Assembly: GCF_003991195.1 (NCBI RefSeq)
Contig: NZ_RCWL01000004.1
Location: 62,001 to 126,000 of the forward strand
From: Gynurincola endophyticus
GTDB lineage: Bacteria; Bacteroidota; Bacteroidia; Chitinophagales; Chitinophagaceae
Direction of reading: 5' to 3'
Length of the DNA: 64,000 bases
Positions 1 to 10,400 of the stretch are shown piece after piece. Position numbers and translations under genes: made by a program. Every line of letters starts with the position of its first letter. Positions within the stretch are counted from its first letter, which is position 1. The notes beneath the pieces are model-generated. The model ran no database searches, was not told where the DNA came from, and saw only the letters and a list, made by a program, of their open reading frames with translations.

Positions 1-1737
1 GTTCACTCCGTTTGCACCCAGTTCTTTTGCGATCGGCATTCTAAAGCTTGTTCCGGCATTCAGCTTCCAAAGCCATTGATCTCTGTTATAATTTACTCCA
101 ACACTCCAGTTGAGGCTGGTAAAGTCACGATTGATATTGTTTACCCTTTGCAAATACTGACGGGTTGTATCAGTTGCATTGATAATGTAAGACGGAAACC
201 AATCAGTATATTCTTTCATTTCCATTTTACCATAATTCATTCGAACTGCACCATGCACCACAACATCGTTATTTAAGCGATATTGATCATAGGCATATAT
301 TCCGGCGGTGAGCTGATTGAATGCGGGAATTAAAAATCCCCATCCGTCAATTGTATTTTGTTGGTATTCTGCATTTCCACCTATGGTTAAAAGATGTTTA
401 TTCAAACGTATCTGGTCACGTATATTAAAAGAGTAAACATATTTATCGTATTGCCGTTCGAGCGTAATGGGGCTCGTCAGAGTATCAGGATAAATGGCCG
501 GCATATAGCCATGGTTAGTATAATGATTCCATTCCTGTCTGAAATTTCTTTGTATACCTATTTCTGTTTGAATATGATGTTTCTGCAACTGAATCGATGT
601 TTTATTGATCAGTTTATAGTGTGTTACATTCTGACGTGGCAATAAGATATCTCTTGAGGAAGCATCGTGAAGATCGTGGTCAACCCTTCTCGGCTCCAGT
701 CCGTGTGCATTTGCAAAAAAGCCACTCTTGTTATAAATTCTGCTGGCATAGAATACCGACTTCACATTTTTTCCCATCCATCCTGCACTGAGATGAAAGT
801 TAATATCCCTACCTGCCGTATTCCGAACTTGTTGTCGGTGCAGCGGAACAGCATAATCATAAACATACACGGTATCTGCAGGCACTTTATAATCGCCGTA
901 AAAGATGCCGGTAGCCCGCAAATCAAAAAAAAGTTTGTCTTTTCTTCCATAAAGATTCAATGAACCTCCGGCTAAAGCATTATTTGTTTTTCCGGAAAGA
1001 TCGATTGATCCGCCCCAGGTGTTTTTTTCAGGAGCCGGAGCCGGTTGTATATCAATAGCACCGGCAATGGCGTCAGAACCATACATGAAAGAGGCTGCGC
1101 CTTTAATAATTTCTATGCGTTGCGCACTGTATTGATCTATTTCTAATCCATGATCAGCACCCCATTGCTGACCTTCGTGTTTAACACCGTTCTCAACAAC
1201 TACCACCTGGTTAAAACCAAGTCCTCTGATGAGTGGTTTTGAATTGCCCGAGCCAATACCGATATTGTTAATACCGGGTAAACGTTCAAGCGATTTCATC
1301 AGACTGCCTCCCTGATATCGTTGCAGGTAATCGTTGTTTACCACTTCCATACTAAAGTTGCTGGTTCTTTTTCTACGGTCTTCGTATGATTCCGTAACAA
1401 GTACCTGTTCTAGTTGCTGATGGTCGGGAATGAGTTGTATGTCTGGCAAAACGAGTATCTGATTACCTACCTGCACGGTGGTATCGTACACCTGAAAACC
1501 TGTATAGGTAATCAGAAGTTTATATACGCCGCTTTCGAGATGGTCAATTTGAAAGAAACCTTTTGTGTTTGATTTTACCATGATATGATTTTCATTCATC
1601 ATAATAGTGGCACTTTCTAACGGTTGGTTATTTCCTAAAACCCGTCCGGCAATACCTGCTTGTTGCGCACTAACTTCACCATAGCCAAAAACTAATAGTG
1701 AAATCAGCGCTATATAATAGCCTGCTTTCATACTCAT
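1..1737 (-). CDS. TonB-dependent outer-membrane receptor, 3' end cut by window
   Basis: The reading frame stays open from an ATG at 1737 to the window edge, giving 579 residues with no stop. A signal peptide ending near VSAQQ is followed by a carboxypeptidase-regulatory-like beta-sandwich (about residues 25-110). A plug domain follows (about 120-240) with SLERLPGIN, LIRGLG, IEIIKGAASFMYGSDAIAG, then barrel strands. It should be an outer-membrane transporter energised by TonB. About the last 200 residues of the barrel are missing, judging from FRMPIAKELGANGVN at the cut edge, which in this family precedes the final strands. An in-frame ATG at 1731 is an alternative start. The small His/Cys protein upstream is on the same strand and probably co-expressed. 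The substrate is unknown; a metal ion or metal chelate is a guess from the neighbour. Confidence 0.93.
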   Translation of the reverse strand, partial: MSMKAGYYIALISLLVFGYGEVSAQQAGIAGRVLGNNQPLESATIMMNENHIMVKSNTKGFFQIDHLESGVYKLLITYTGFQVYDTTVQVGNQILVLPDIQLIPDHQQLEQVLVTESYEDRRKRTSNFSMEVVNNDYLQRYQGGSLMKSLERLPGINNIGIGSGNSKPLIRGLGFNQVVVVENGVKHEGQQWGADHGLEIDQYSAQRIEIIKGAASFMYGSDAIAGAIDIQPAPAPEKNTWGGSIDLSGKTNNALAGGSLNLYGRKDKLFFDLRATGIFYGDYKVPADTVYVYDYAVPLHRQQVRNTAGRDINFHLSAGWMGKNVKSVFYASRIYNKSGFFANAHGLEPRRVDHDLHDASSRDILLPRQNVTHYKLINKTSIQLQKHHIQTEIGIQRNFRQEWNHYTNHGYMPAIYPDTLTSPITLERQYDKYVYSFNIRDQIRLNKHLLTIGGNAEYQQNTIDGWGFLIPAFNQLTAGIYAYDQYRLNNDVVVHGAVRMNYGKMEMKEYTDWFPSYIINATDTTRQYLQRVNNINRDFTSLNWSVGVNYNRDQWLWKLNAGTSFRMPIAKELGANGVN

Positions 1738-2014
1738 TAAATCCTCATTGCAACCATACGTGCAATGAACGGTAAACTAAAAGTGAAATACTTTTAAATA
1801 GAAGATGGTAGTTACCCCGGAAGATAAAGTAGCGGCAGAAGATGTACAGATCAATGATCTGAATCTGGATAAGACCGGATTTTCAAAAATGAATGAAATA
1901 ACATTCACATTTACTGACTTATTGGTATAGATATACAATTACCGATAGCAGAAAAATCTATCTTATCAAAAAACAACCGGCTACACTCGAAAAATGAGGT
2001 AACACATAAAGAGA

Positions 2015-2353
2015 TTATGCTAATGAAGGGGGGCCCTGAAGGGAGAAAAAATACTGAGGAAGCGCATAAAGATGGCTTTCAACAACTGAATGTTTTATGT
2101 GATGCGGTTGTTGAAAAACCGGCCATTCAATTGTATCAACAGAAAGATAAGGAGATGAAACTACTAAATCAACACAGTCACATACAACACCGGCCTGAAC
2201 AATATGATGTCTGCCGTCGTCGGGAACATTGTTATAAGTATGTATATGCTGAGAGAAGAGGTCATGCAAATAATGCCTGGGCATAATGCTGAACGTAAAC
2301 ACCAGCATTATCCAAAGGGTCATTATTTTTTGTATGGTTGCGTTGCCTCTCAT
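2015..2353 (-). CDS. Small secreted His/Cys-containing protein, upstream of TonB receptor
   Basis: A 112-residue protein with one N-terminal hydrophobic segment (about residues 8-22), probably a signal peptide or anchor. The mature part is rich in histidine (HYLHDLFSQHIH, GRHH) and has a CDC pair near residue 59. It ends FSLQGPPSLA. Small exported proteins with scattered His/Cys and a C-terminal GPP-type ending are, from memory, common next to TonB-dependent receptors in Bacteroidota; I know no established function. A promoter lies just upstream and the receptor follows 277 bp downstream. A periplasmic metal-binding or sensing role is inference only. The opposite-strand frame over the same bases looks like a shadow. 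Confidence 0.7.
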   Translation of the reverse strand: MRGNATIQKIMTLWIMLVFTFSIMPRHYLHDLFSQHIHTYNNVPDDGRHHIVQAGVVCDCVDLVVSSPYLSVDTIEWPVFQQPHHIKHSVVESHLYALPQYFFSLQGPPSLA

Positions 2354-2369
2354 AATTGAAACAATGTTG

Positions 2370-2401
2370 CAAATTTATATAATTTGTTTTTATATAACAA
2401 C
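2370..2401 (-). promoter_or_regulatory. Bacteroidota-type promoter of the small His/Cys gene
   Basis: On the minus strand, TAAATTTG (2370-2377) matches the -7 consensus TAnnTTTG exactly. TTG (2398-2400) lies 20 bp upstream, matching the -33 element. The start codon at 2353 would follow a leader of roughly 10 bases. Confidence 0.6.
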
Positions 2402-2564
2402 ATTTTTTTCAGGAAACCGGAACCGGTGCGGATAAACGGTGATTTTCGGGCTTATTTTTACTATTTCGAATAGTTTTCTTTACCCCACAGAATAGATAAT
2501 TCTTACTATTTTTTATAGCCACCTACAACTCTGTCTTAATTTTAATTATTCGTTAATCATTCTT

Positions 2565-2601
2565 AAAAACGCCAACCGGCTCCTCTATTGAAAAGCCGGT
2601 T
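2565..2601 (-). terminator. Rho-independent terminator of the ribose/nucleoside operon
   Basis: AACCGGCT (2574-2581) pairs with AGCCGGTT (2594-2601) across a 12-base loop. Read on the minus strand, the stem is followed by GGCG and five T (2565-2569). It lies about 70 bp after the last gene of the minus-strand operon. Confidence 0.7.
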
Positions 2602-2670
2602 ACGTTCTTGTTGTTTACTTGCGGGTAAGATTATAGACATAATCCTACGATGATTTTATCAAATTTTTAT

Positions 2671-3786
2671 CTACAGGTTGATTACTGAGGTTTTTAATTC
2701 ATAATTCCATTGATTATAATAATGGTTTCCCGAAGGTGTTTCTAATGAATCCGAAACATAATGGATCACGTTAATACCGAAATCAGGCGCAATTCCACCC
2801 CATGCTACCTTACCGATTGCAGGCGTATGATTGTATTTTTTTCCGGTTTGAGCAATTCCGATTTCACCTACTTTAGTCCAGGCACCTCCATCGCTCCAAA
2901 AACCAGCTCCCGGCATTTTCATAATTTCTATTTTTTCGGTAATCTGACCGGGCGAAGAGCCGGAATGCACAGGGCGAACCATGAAGAACTGATCTACACC
3001 GGTATAATCCCAGGCATAATCGATCGACTCCAGAAAGTCCGGTGCATCTCCGTCTAACTGAAACAATCCGGCAATGCTGACAGAATTAGCTGAGTTACCC
3101 AGGTTGATAGCTGAAAGGTTGCCGATGTTGATATGTCTTCGGATAACACGTAAACCTGTTTCATCATCAACTGTATAAGCCAGTAAAAATTCACCACCGT
3201 TTCCTACAGTACTGGCAGCGGGTTGCAGAGAACCGAGTCTGTTACGTCCACCAATATTCAGATTACCGGTTCCGCTCCATGTTTTTGTAATGAGCGGTTG
3301 TTTGTATTTCACCCAGGTAGTTGCTTCAAAAGAATTACTTAATGCAATACCTACCTGATTGTATTCATAATCCTGATTGGCACCCGTATAAAACATCACC
3401 GTATTATAAGTTTTACCTTCGTAAACGATGTTTGTTCCAGAAACCACACAAGGATCGCCTACGTAAGCGTTATCCCACTCCCCTGCGGTTCCTTTTTCTA
3501 AGATATTTTTTACTTCTACTTCTACGGTCTGGTCTGCCATTTTTATTTTTCTGAAATGGATTGCACCAGAATAGTTTTCGTCATCCGGTTGATCGGTATA
3601 GTACAAATACAGATAACCGTTTTCAACAATAGCTCCGGGGCCGAACGGCCGATAAGAGAAGTTAGCCGCTACGGGTGTTGTATCTACCGGTTTCGGAGGC
3701 GGATCCCATACATAGCTGGTACGCTCATCTTTCTGACAACTGATCGCTGCGGTTATTATCAAGAGATATATAATAAACTTTTTCAT
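2671..3786 (-). CDS. Beta-propeller lipoprotein, GH43/GH32-superfamily-like (copy 2)
   Basis: A 371-residue lipoprotein with a signal peptide ending in lipobox AAISC (acylated Cys17). The body has repeats typical of five-bladed beta-propeller glycosidases, including GEWDNAYVGDPCVV (about residues 104-117), which resembles the acidic DP motif of the GH43/GH32 superfamily. MFYTGANQDYEYNQVGIALS follows. It is a paralogue of the next gene upstream, sharing the order GEWD, then GDP/CDP, then QVG/EVG-ALS/AFS, then KTW. Last gene of the operon, 18 bp after its paralogue. In the ribose/nucleoside context it may bind or hydrolyse a riboside-containing glycan at the cell surface. The exact family and substrate are not settled by eye. 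Confidence 0.75.
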   Translation of the reverse strand: MKKFIIYLLIITAAISCQKDERTSYVWDPPPKPVDTTPVAANFSYRPFGPGAIVENGYLYLYYTDQPDDENYSGAIHFRKIKMADQTVEVEVKNILEKGTAGEWDNAYVGDPCVVSGTNIVYEGKTYNTVMFYTGANQDYEYNQVGIALSNSFEATTWVKYKQPLITKTWSGTGNLNIGGRNRLGSLQPAASTVGNGGEFLLAYTVDDETGLRVIRRHINIGNLSAINLGNSANSVSIAGLFQLDGDAPDFLESIDYAWDYTGVDQFFMVRPVHSGSSPGQITEKIEIMKMPGAGFWSDGGAWTKVGEIGIAQTGKKYNHTPAIGKVAWGGIAPDFGINVIHYVSDSLETPSGNHYYNQWNYELKTSVINL

Positions 3787-3804
3787 ATAGCTTAATTTGA
3801 AATT

Positions 3805-4953
3805 TTACTTCGGCTGAATACTTGTTTTGAAAATGGTATACGTCCATTCGGCATGATGATCAGGTGTTGCTGAAACATCCGGTTGTGCTTTGCTGATAGT
3901 GAAGTATACTTCCATATTTTCAAGTCCGGTGGTGATTCCGAAAGCGTTTCTAGCCAGTGCAGCATTATGATTTCGCGGATATCCGCTTACCGATTCATCA
4001 ATTCTAACGATTCTTTTCCAAACACCTCCACCAGTTAAGAACTCATTATAATTCATCATATTTACTTCCACTGCTGCAGGAATATAATTCGGATAATTCG
4101 ACGGAGCCGGTTGTACATGTCTCACCATATATACATTTTCAGTGTTGGCATCAACAGCAAAATCGGCATTCGGTGCAATATCCGACGTGGTATAATTCAT
4201 TTGAGTTAAGCCCGAAGTGGCCATTTTCACGGGTGTACCCAGTACCGGTTGATTCATATCTGACAAATCAGCTTCTCTTATCAGCGTACGAGTACCTTCC
4301 TGATCACCGACTGTATAAGTGATTAATACCTTTCCTTTCTGATCTAATGATACAACAGAAGGCTGACCTACTCCCCAGGCAGTATATAGCTGACCATTAC
4401 TACCTTCATATTGCAAATCCTGATCGCCTTCCCATGTTTTCGGCACCAGCGGCCCCGGATATTTTACCCAGTCATTGGTTGTTAACGAATTACTGAAAGC
4501 CACCCCTACTTCATTATAATACCGGTTGTTTTTGTTTCCCAGAAAGAATAAAGCATATTTGTAGTTTACACCATTCATGTTAAAATCACCTTCAATAACA
4601 GAAGGGTCACAAACATGCCGGTCGTCCCATTCACCGGTATTACCGGGTGCTAAAACAATAGATGGCTGAGATACTCCTGAAGGAGATTCATGGATGTAGT
4701 AAATCTGATCATGAAACTCACCATCCGGATCATTTCCGCAGAACCACAGGTGTCTGTCAGCACCATCTATGATAATACTCGGACAATAAGCATACTTTCG
4801 TTCTCCTTCAAATCCGAATATCTTTTTTACCGGAGAGGTAGTGTAGCGTGCTGAAATTGCCGGTTCCCATTCCGGAATGTCAATTTTTTTCTGACAACTG
4901 CCGGCTGTTAAAAGCAAACCGGCAATGGTAATATCTTTAAGCAATCGAATCAT
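3805..4953 (-). CDS. Beta-propeller lipoprotein, GH43/GH32-superfamily-like (copy 1)
   Basis: A 382-residue lipoprotein with signal peptide and lipobox TAGSC (Cys20). It has beta-propeller blades: CPSIIIDGADRHLWFCGND, then GEWDDRHVCDPSVIEG (about 117-132), then YALFFLGNKNNRYYNEVGVAFS. The GEWDD...DPSV stretch and the blade spacing mirror the downstream paralogue. Proteins of this fold include glycosidases whose active site is a trio of carboxylates; a confident catalytic assignment needs a structural alignment. It starts 6 bp after the nucleoside hydrolase stop, so it is translated from the same mRNA. Likely surface-exposed, as most lipoproteins of SusC/D loci are. Confidence 0.75.
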   Translation of the reverse strand: MIRLLKDITIAGLLLTAGSCQKKIDIPEWEPAISARYTTSPVKKIFGFEGERKYAYCPSIIIDGADRHLWFCGNDPDGEFHDQIYYIHESPSGVSQPSIVLAPGNTGEWDDRHVCDPSVIEGDFNMNGVNYKYALFFLGNKNNRYYNEVGVAFSNSLTTNDWVKYPGPLVPKTWEGDQDLQYEGSNGQLYTAWGVGQPSVVSLDQKGKVLITYTVGDQEGTRTLIREADLSDMNQPVLGTPVKMATSGLTQMNYTTSDIAPNADFAVDANTENVYMVRHVQPAPSNYPNYIPAAVEVNMMNYNEFLTGGGVWKRIVRIDESVSGYPRNHNAALARNAFGITTGLENMEVYFTISKAQPDVSATPDHHAEWTYTIFKTSIQPK

Positions 4954-4959
4954 GATAAA

Positions 4960-5994
4960 TTATTTTAGCGCCTTCGGCTTTTGTGTAACAAGATTTTTGA
5001 TAGCTGTTAACATGGCATTTGTTTGTTCATCGGAAGCGTTCAGGTAATAATGTAACCCGTTTGGATCAGCTTGAAAAGTGGTGATTCCTTTATCGTTCAC
5101 TGTAACAGTTCCTGCTACACTTTTTTCAAAATATTGTTCGCCTTCTACTGCATATAGAACAGATAATAAATCCCATGACGGACGATCATATGGCATGTCG
5201 AGATAAAATTTATAAGCTTCTACTAACGGATGAGGATTTGCCCATGTAAAATCATTTTCAATACTCACGGCAGGATAGTTTACCCGTATACCCAGTTCAA
5301 ATGGCGTAAATACGATCACTCCGGGCCAGTTTGAAAAAGCTTGCTGAGCTGCCGGTATATCTTTTACAACATTGTACTCGGGAAGATTTTGCCCGTTGAA
5401 ATTACCTGCCATAACAGACAATAATTTTACTTTTTTAGCAACCAGCTCTTTACCATTAAATGGTGAAAGATCGTCAGCAGGTGAAGCTAACAAACGGGCG
5501 ATATTGGTAGAAAAGCCAACAGATATAATTACGACGGAGCTATCTTTTTGTTTAGCCAGTAGTTGTCTGTACAGGCGTGTAGCTTCATGGTACTTGCCGG
5601 AAGTGTCAGGATGATTGAACAATTGTTTTCCATCTTTTTGCATCAACCAAACGGCCTCTGCATAATTTCGTGAATCGCCTTCAGAATCAGCACCGTTTTC
5701 AACAGTACCGACCGGCAGCGTTTCATATCCGTACCATTCATTCAGTAAATGAATAAAAGGAACTGAATAAGTATTATATTTGGTAGAAAGAACTCCTAAA
5801 AAATGAATCTTTTGCTGATCGGCATATTTATACAACATATCGATAGCAAGTACATCATCCACATCATTACCCATATCCGTATCAAAAATCACCTTTACCG
5901 GTTCGGTTTTATTGTCAATAGCCTCATTATTTTTATTGGCATCATTACAACCAGCAAAAGCAATAACAGCCAGTATCAATAGTTTAAATTTCAT
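4960..5994 (-). CDS. Nucleoside hydrolase lipoprotein (IunH/RihA-like)
   Basis: Inosine/uridine-preferring nucleoside hydrolase family: cleaves the N-glycosidic bond of ribonucleosides to base and ribose. The signature DTDMGNDVDD (about residues 38-47) supplies the aspartates that bind the catalytic calcium. VISVGFSTNIARLL and the C-terminal WDLLSVLYA are also family-like. Unlike cytosolic RihA, it has a lipoprotein signal with lipobox AFAGC (Cys16), so it works in the periplasm or at the surface. I start at 5994 (MKFKLLIL) rather than 6015, because this puts the hydrophobic signal at the N-terminus. It lies 50 bp after susD in the operon and would liberate the ribose that the transporter and ribokinase upstream then use. 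Confidence 0.9.
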   Translation of the reverse strand: MKFKLLILAVIAFAGCNDANKNNEAIDNKTEPVKVIFDTDMGNDVDDVLAIDMLYKYADQQKIHFLGVLSTKYNTYSVPFIHLLNEWYGYETLPVGTVENGADSEGDSRNYAEAVWLMQKDGKQLFNHPDTSGKYHEATRLYRQLLAKQKDSSVVIISVGFSTNIARLLASPADDLSPFNGKELVAKKVKLLSVMAGNFNGQNLPEYNVVKDIPAAQQAFSNWPGVIVFTPFELGIRVNYPAVSIENDFTWANPHPLVEAYKFYLDMPYDRPSWDLLSVLYAVEGEQYFEKSVAGTVTVNDKGITTFQADPNGLHYYLNASDEQTNAMLTAIKNLVTQKPKALK

Positions 5995-6044
5995 ATCTGC
6001 TTTTTTATAAACCACTCAATTAGTTTTTAATTTTCAATTAAGAA

Positions 6045-7445
6045 TTAATAAGAGTCATTTTGTTTTAAAAGTTTATTCACATCCATTTCTCTTTGCGGAA
6101 TGGGGAATACTTTGTTTCTTTCAAAAATCTGTTTACCGGTTTGACTGATCGTCTGTACCAGCTGTCCGGTTCTTACCAGATCAAACCAGCGATGCCCTTC
6201 AAAAGCCAGTTCCCAGGCTCTTTCCTGCCAAACGGCCTGACGGAATGATTGCTGATCAAAATTCTGCACGTCATATAAATTCACATTAGCGCGGTCGCGG
6301 ATTTTATTAATAGCATCAAAAGCTTCTACACTACCGTATTGAATTTCATTTTTTGCTTCTGCGTACATTAATAATACATCAGCGTAACGTAATACCGGAT
6401 AATTGACTCCCGACAAACCACCTTCAGCCAGATCAAAATACTTAAAAGAGTACGGCTTGTTGAAGTTGGCAGTTCCGCTGCCGTCGTATTTGGGATACGA
6501 AGTTCTGATGAGTTGTTTGCGGGCATCATTACCGGCAAATGAATTATAGAAACCGGTTTCAACAGCCATCTCACCATAACTTTGTACCGCTTGAATACCA
6601 CTTGAACGAGGCGCAAAGTTGACGCTATAACTACTGTTAATAATGCCGGCTTTATATTGAACACAGAAGATAAACTCTTTACCGTTTTTATTGGCATTCG
6701 TCCATACATCACCGTAACTACTGAATAAACTGTGTTTACCGATCACCGATTCTAACTGATCAACGGCAGGTTCCCATCTTCCCAGTGTCAGATATACTTT
6801 CCCCAACAATGTTTTAGCAGCATAAACAGTAGCTCTTCCTGCAGGCATTGATTCAGGTAAATGTTCTCCGGCAAAAGTTAAATCACCGATAATGGTTTCA
6901 TATACCGTAGCAGCATCAGACTGTGGCAGATTCACTTCATCTAAAGAACTGACATAATTGAGTGACAAGGGAATTTTTCCGAACCAGCGAACCATGTTGA
7001 AATAAAACAGCCCTCTTAAAAAACGAGCTTCGGCGAGTAATTGATTTTTAATGGCAGGATTAATATTCCCTTCCATTAAATTGATTTTATTGATTGCCAG
7101 ATTTGCCCTGTTAATACCCATATAATGTACACGCCAGTAAGCAGCGATAATATCATTATTAGAATCAAAAGTGTAGCTATCCATTGAAGTGGTAGACTGA
7201 TTTCCCTGGTAACCCGGTTCCATTAAATCGGAAGGGAGGTCAGACATATTGTAAAAAGAACCGTAAGCGTTAAAATCAGAGAGCGTGGCATAGATTCCTA
7301 CTACCCCTGAATTAGCTTGTTGTTCATCTTTATAAAATTGATCAGGATCGATAAAAGCATCAGGCTTTTCTTCGAGAAATTTCATGCATGAAGTGATACT
7401 CAGCACAAAAAACAATATCGGGAGTTGCCATATTTTAAGTTTCAT
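6045..7445 (-). CDS. SusD/RagB-family nutrient-binding lipoprotein
   Basis: A 466-residue SusD-like outer-membrane lipoprotein, lipobox SITSC (Cys20). N-terminal FLEEKPDAFIDPDQFYKDEQQA and the TPR region with LLAEARFLRGLFYFNMVRWFGKIPL are hallmark SusD sequence. The C-terminal YPVLRYADVLLMYAEAKNE and QERAWELAFEGHRWFDLVRTG form the RagB/SusD domain. It forms the lid over its SusC partner, encoded 16 bp upstream, and binds the substrate at the surface. Neighbouring nucleoside hydrolase, ribose transporter and ribokinase point to nucleosides or ribosides as ligand. Length is normal, slightly shorter than many SusD proteins. Confidence 0.95.
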   Translation of the reverse strand: MKLKIWQLPILFFVLSITSCMKFLEEKPDAFIDPDQFYKDEQQANSGVVGIYATLSDFNAYGSFYNMSDLPSDLMEPGYQGNQSTTSMDSYTFDSNNDIIAAYWRVHYMGINRANLAINKINLMEGNINPAIKNQLLAEARFLRGLFYFNMVRWFGKIPLSLNYVSSLDEVNLPQSDAATVYETIIGDLTFAGEHLPESMPAGRATVYAAKTLLGKVYLTLGRWEPAVDQLESVIGKHSLFSSYGDVWTNANKNGKEFIFCVQYKAGIINSSYSVNFAPRSSGIQAVQSYGEMAVETGFYNSFAGNDARKQLIRTSYPKYDGSGTANFNKPYSFKYFDLAEGGLSGVNYPVLRYADVLLMYAEAKNEIQYGSVEAFDAINKIRDRANVNLYDVQNFDQQSFRQAVWQERAWELAFEGHRWFDLVRTGQLVQTISQTGKQIFERNKVFPIPQREMDVNKLLKQNDSY

Positions 7446-7461
7446 AGCAATCGTTTTTTAA

Positions 7462-10400
7462 TTAAAAGGAAACAGATACACCCATCAGGAAAGTACGCGC
7501 CTGTGGATAAAAACTATAATCATAACCGAGCAACAACGGATTCAATCCAAACAAATTCACTTCCGGATCATAACCGGTATACTTAGTGAATGTCCAAAGG
7601 TTTTGAACAGTGGCATATACCCTCAATCTGTTGAGTTTGGTTTTTTCCAGCAATTTGGCCGGAAGGTTATATCCGAATGTTACGTTCTTTATCCGCAGGA
7701 AACTACCATCTTCCAGATACATGGAAGATGTTAATGGTGCAATGTCAGCCCCCATCCGGGTATGAGTATTGGTTGGATTGCCAGGCGTCCATGCATTTCG
7801 ATAAGTATCTCTGGTAATGTTGGTGGTACCGTTAGGAAATTTATAATCGATATATGCTTCGTTCAATATTTTATTACCGTATGAACCGGTGATAAGAATA
7901 TTTAAGTCAAAGTTTTTATAAGAAAAATCATTACTGAAACCTGCGATAAAATCAGGATGCGGATTTCCTATAATGGTACGGTCATTGGCATTGATCATAC
8001 CATCATTATTCACATCAACGATTTTCTGATCTCCCGGACGGGCGCCCGGTTGTGCTGAGTTCTTTATATCATCACCTTCCTGCCAGATACCTGCATTCTG
8101 ATAACTGTAGAACATGCCGATCGGGTGACCTACTCTTGCCACACTATAACTTCCGAAGTAAAACAAATAACCATTAGTAATAATTTCATTGTTCTCTCCT
8201 AAATCCAATACTTTATTTCTATTAAAACTGATATTGAAGTTGGTCGTCCATCTGAAATTCTTACCCTGTATCGCCTGTGCGTTCACCGCCAGTTCCAAAC
8301 CTTCATTTGAAATAGCTCCTGCATTCGTAATAGCAGAAGTATAACCCGAGCTATAAGGTATTTGTGCATTCAATAACAGATCGGTCGTTTTTTTATAATA
8401 ATAGTCTGCAGTAAATAACACTCTGTTATTGAAAAATCCTGCATCTATCCCTGCATTAAATTGACCAGTACGTTCCCATCTCAGATTTCTGTTAGCAATT
8501 GAAGTGGGTACAATACCAACCTGGCGTTCATCTCCCAGAACAGCATATACACCATTTAGCTTAGCGAGTGAACTGTAAGAGCCGATTTCCTGATTACCGG
8601 TAATACCGTATGATACACGTAATTTCAAATCACTGATTGCAGGAATATTCTGAATAAAGTTTTCTTCGGATAAACGATAAGCTACAGATGCAGAAGGGAA
8701 AAAACCGTATTTGTTGTCAGCTCCAAAGCGTGAAGAGCCATCAACTCTTCCGGTGAAAGTGAATAGATATTTTCGGTCGTACTGATAATTTAAACGAAGG
8801 AAATAAGAATTCAAAGATGCTTTATCACTGGTAGAGGCAGAAGGTTCCTGAATCTGGCCAAGCCCCAGATTGTTAAACTTGAAGTGATCATCAACAAAAC
8901 CTTTAGCAGTAGCAGAAACATTGTTAAAATACGTTTCCTGGAAAGTAATACCGGCTACCACATCTCCCTCATGTAAATCACTTTGCAAAGAATAGGATAA
9001 AGTATTTTCATTCAGCCAGGAAAGATATCTTGAAGTACTGATGCTGGCAGTACCTAAATTATCTACATATCCGTTACCCGGTGTTCCTTTCGGCTGATAA
9101 TACTCATATCTGCCGTAAGAAATATCAGCCCCGGCCATCGTGCGGAATTTCAGGTTTGGAATAATTTCATACTCGCCATACACACTACTGATCGCGTGTG
9201 TTTTTTTGAACTGGTTGGTAACACTTTCAGCTAATGCCACCGGATTACCTTTACTATAAAAAGAAGCTCCGTAGAAAGACGCCAGTTCATTGTTCGTTAA
9301 CCAGTTTCCGTATTTATCTTTAGGAGACGCAATCGGAGATATCGTTAGAGCAGCGGTTAAAGCACCGGGATCATCCTGATCATGAAAAGTTTCAGACAGG
9401 TTGAAGTTAACACCGAACTTTAATTTATCAGTGGCTTTGTTTTCGAGATACAAGCGCAGGTTACCACGCTGCAATCCGGAACCGATTACAACACCTTCCT
9501 GATTGAAATAATTCATTGAAAGGTTGTACTGTGTTTTATCATTACTGTTACTGATACTTAACTGATGATTCGTAATGTTTGCAGGCCTGAAGATTTCTTG
9601 CTGCCAGTCTGTACCCTTACCAAATGCGGCCGGATTATCAAAGATGGGTGTTAATCCGTCAGTAGCTCTTACGTCATTTACGAACTGCGCAAATTCCGTT
9701 GCATCGAGCATGTCAATTTTGCGGGAAGCTGTTTGCTGGCCGGCATAAGAATTTAACTCAGCTCTGAAACGTTTGGCAGCATTCCTTTTAGTGGTGATAA
9801 TAACAACACCATTAGCGCCTCGTGAACCGTATATAGCCGTAGCAGAAGCATCTTTCAGTATATCGATACTTTCGATATCGCCCGGGTTAATAGTACTGAG
9901 ATCACCTACTCCCGGAAACCCATCGATTACATATAAAGGATTACTACCTCCGTTGATAGAGTTAATACCTCTGATACGAACAGCAATGTCACCACCCGGT
10001 TTAGCACCGCTGGCATTAACAATCTGAACACCGGCAGCTCTGCCTTGCAGAAATTGTTCCATCGAGGTAACGGGTGTTTCAGCGATTTGCCGACCGCTTA
10101 CGCTGGAAACAGCACCCGTAAGATCTGTTTTTTTTCTGGTTCCATAACCGATTACCACTACATCTGCCATTTGCTGAATTTCTTCTGACAAGCGAATGAT
10201 CCAGTCTTTTTTATTGTTGATAGAATCAATAAAAACCTGATAGCCTACCATCGATACTTCTATTACTTTATCGGTAGCAGCCTGAATAGTTAAGGTAAAA
10301 TAACCTTTTTCATCTGTGAGAGTAGTTTTTCCGGTTTCTTTAATACGAACCGTAGCACTTTGTAAAGGAAGCTGGGTGGAGGCAGATAAAACCTGCCCTT

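Larger units (their letters stand above)
2354..2670. other. Intergenic region between ribose operon end and small His/Cys gene
   Basis: This 317-bp gap holds the promoter of the small His/Cys gene at its left end and the terminator of the ribose/nucleoside operon near its right end. The AT-rich middle (about 2405-2560) shows no open frame or repeat that I can support. Confidence 0.6.

Noticed and set aside
1847-1861. CAGATC-AAT-GATCTG small palindrome as an operator
   Set aside because: Six-base arms in a 277-bp gap are likely by chance and no promoter is near.
2017-2286. Plus-strand 89-residue frame opposite the small His/Cys gene
   Set aside because: No signal, no family look, and the minus-strand frame has promoter, signal peptide and sensible composition.
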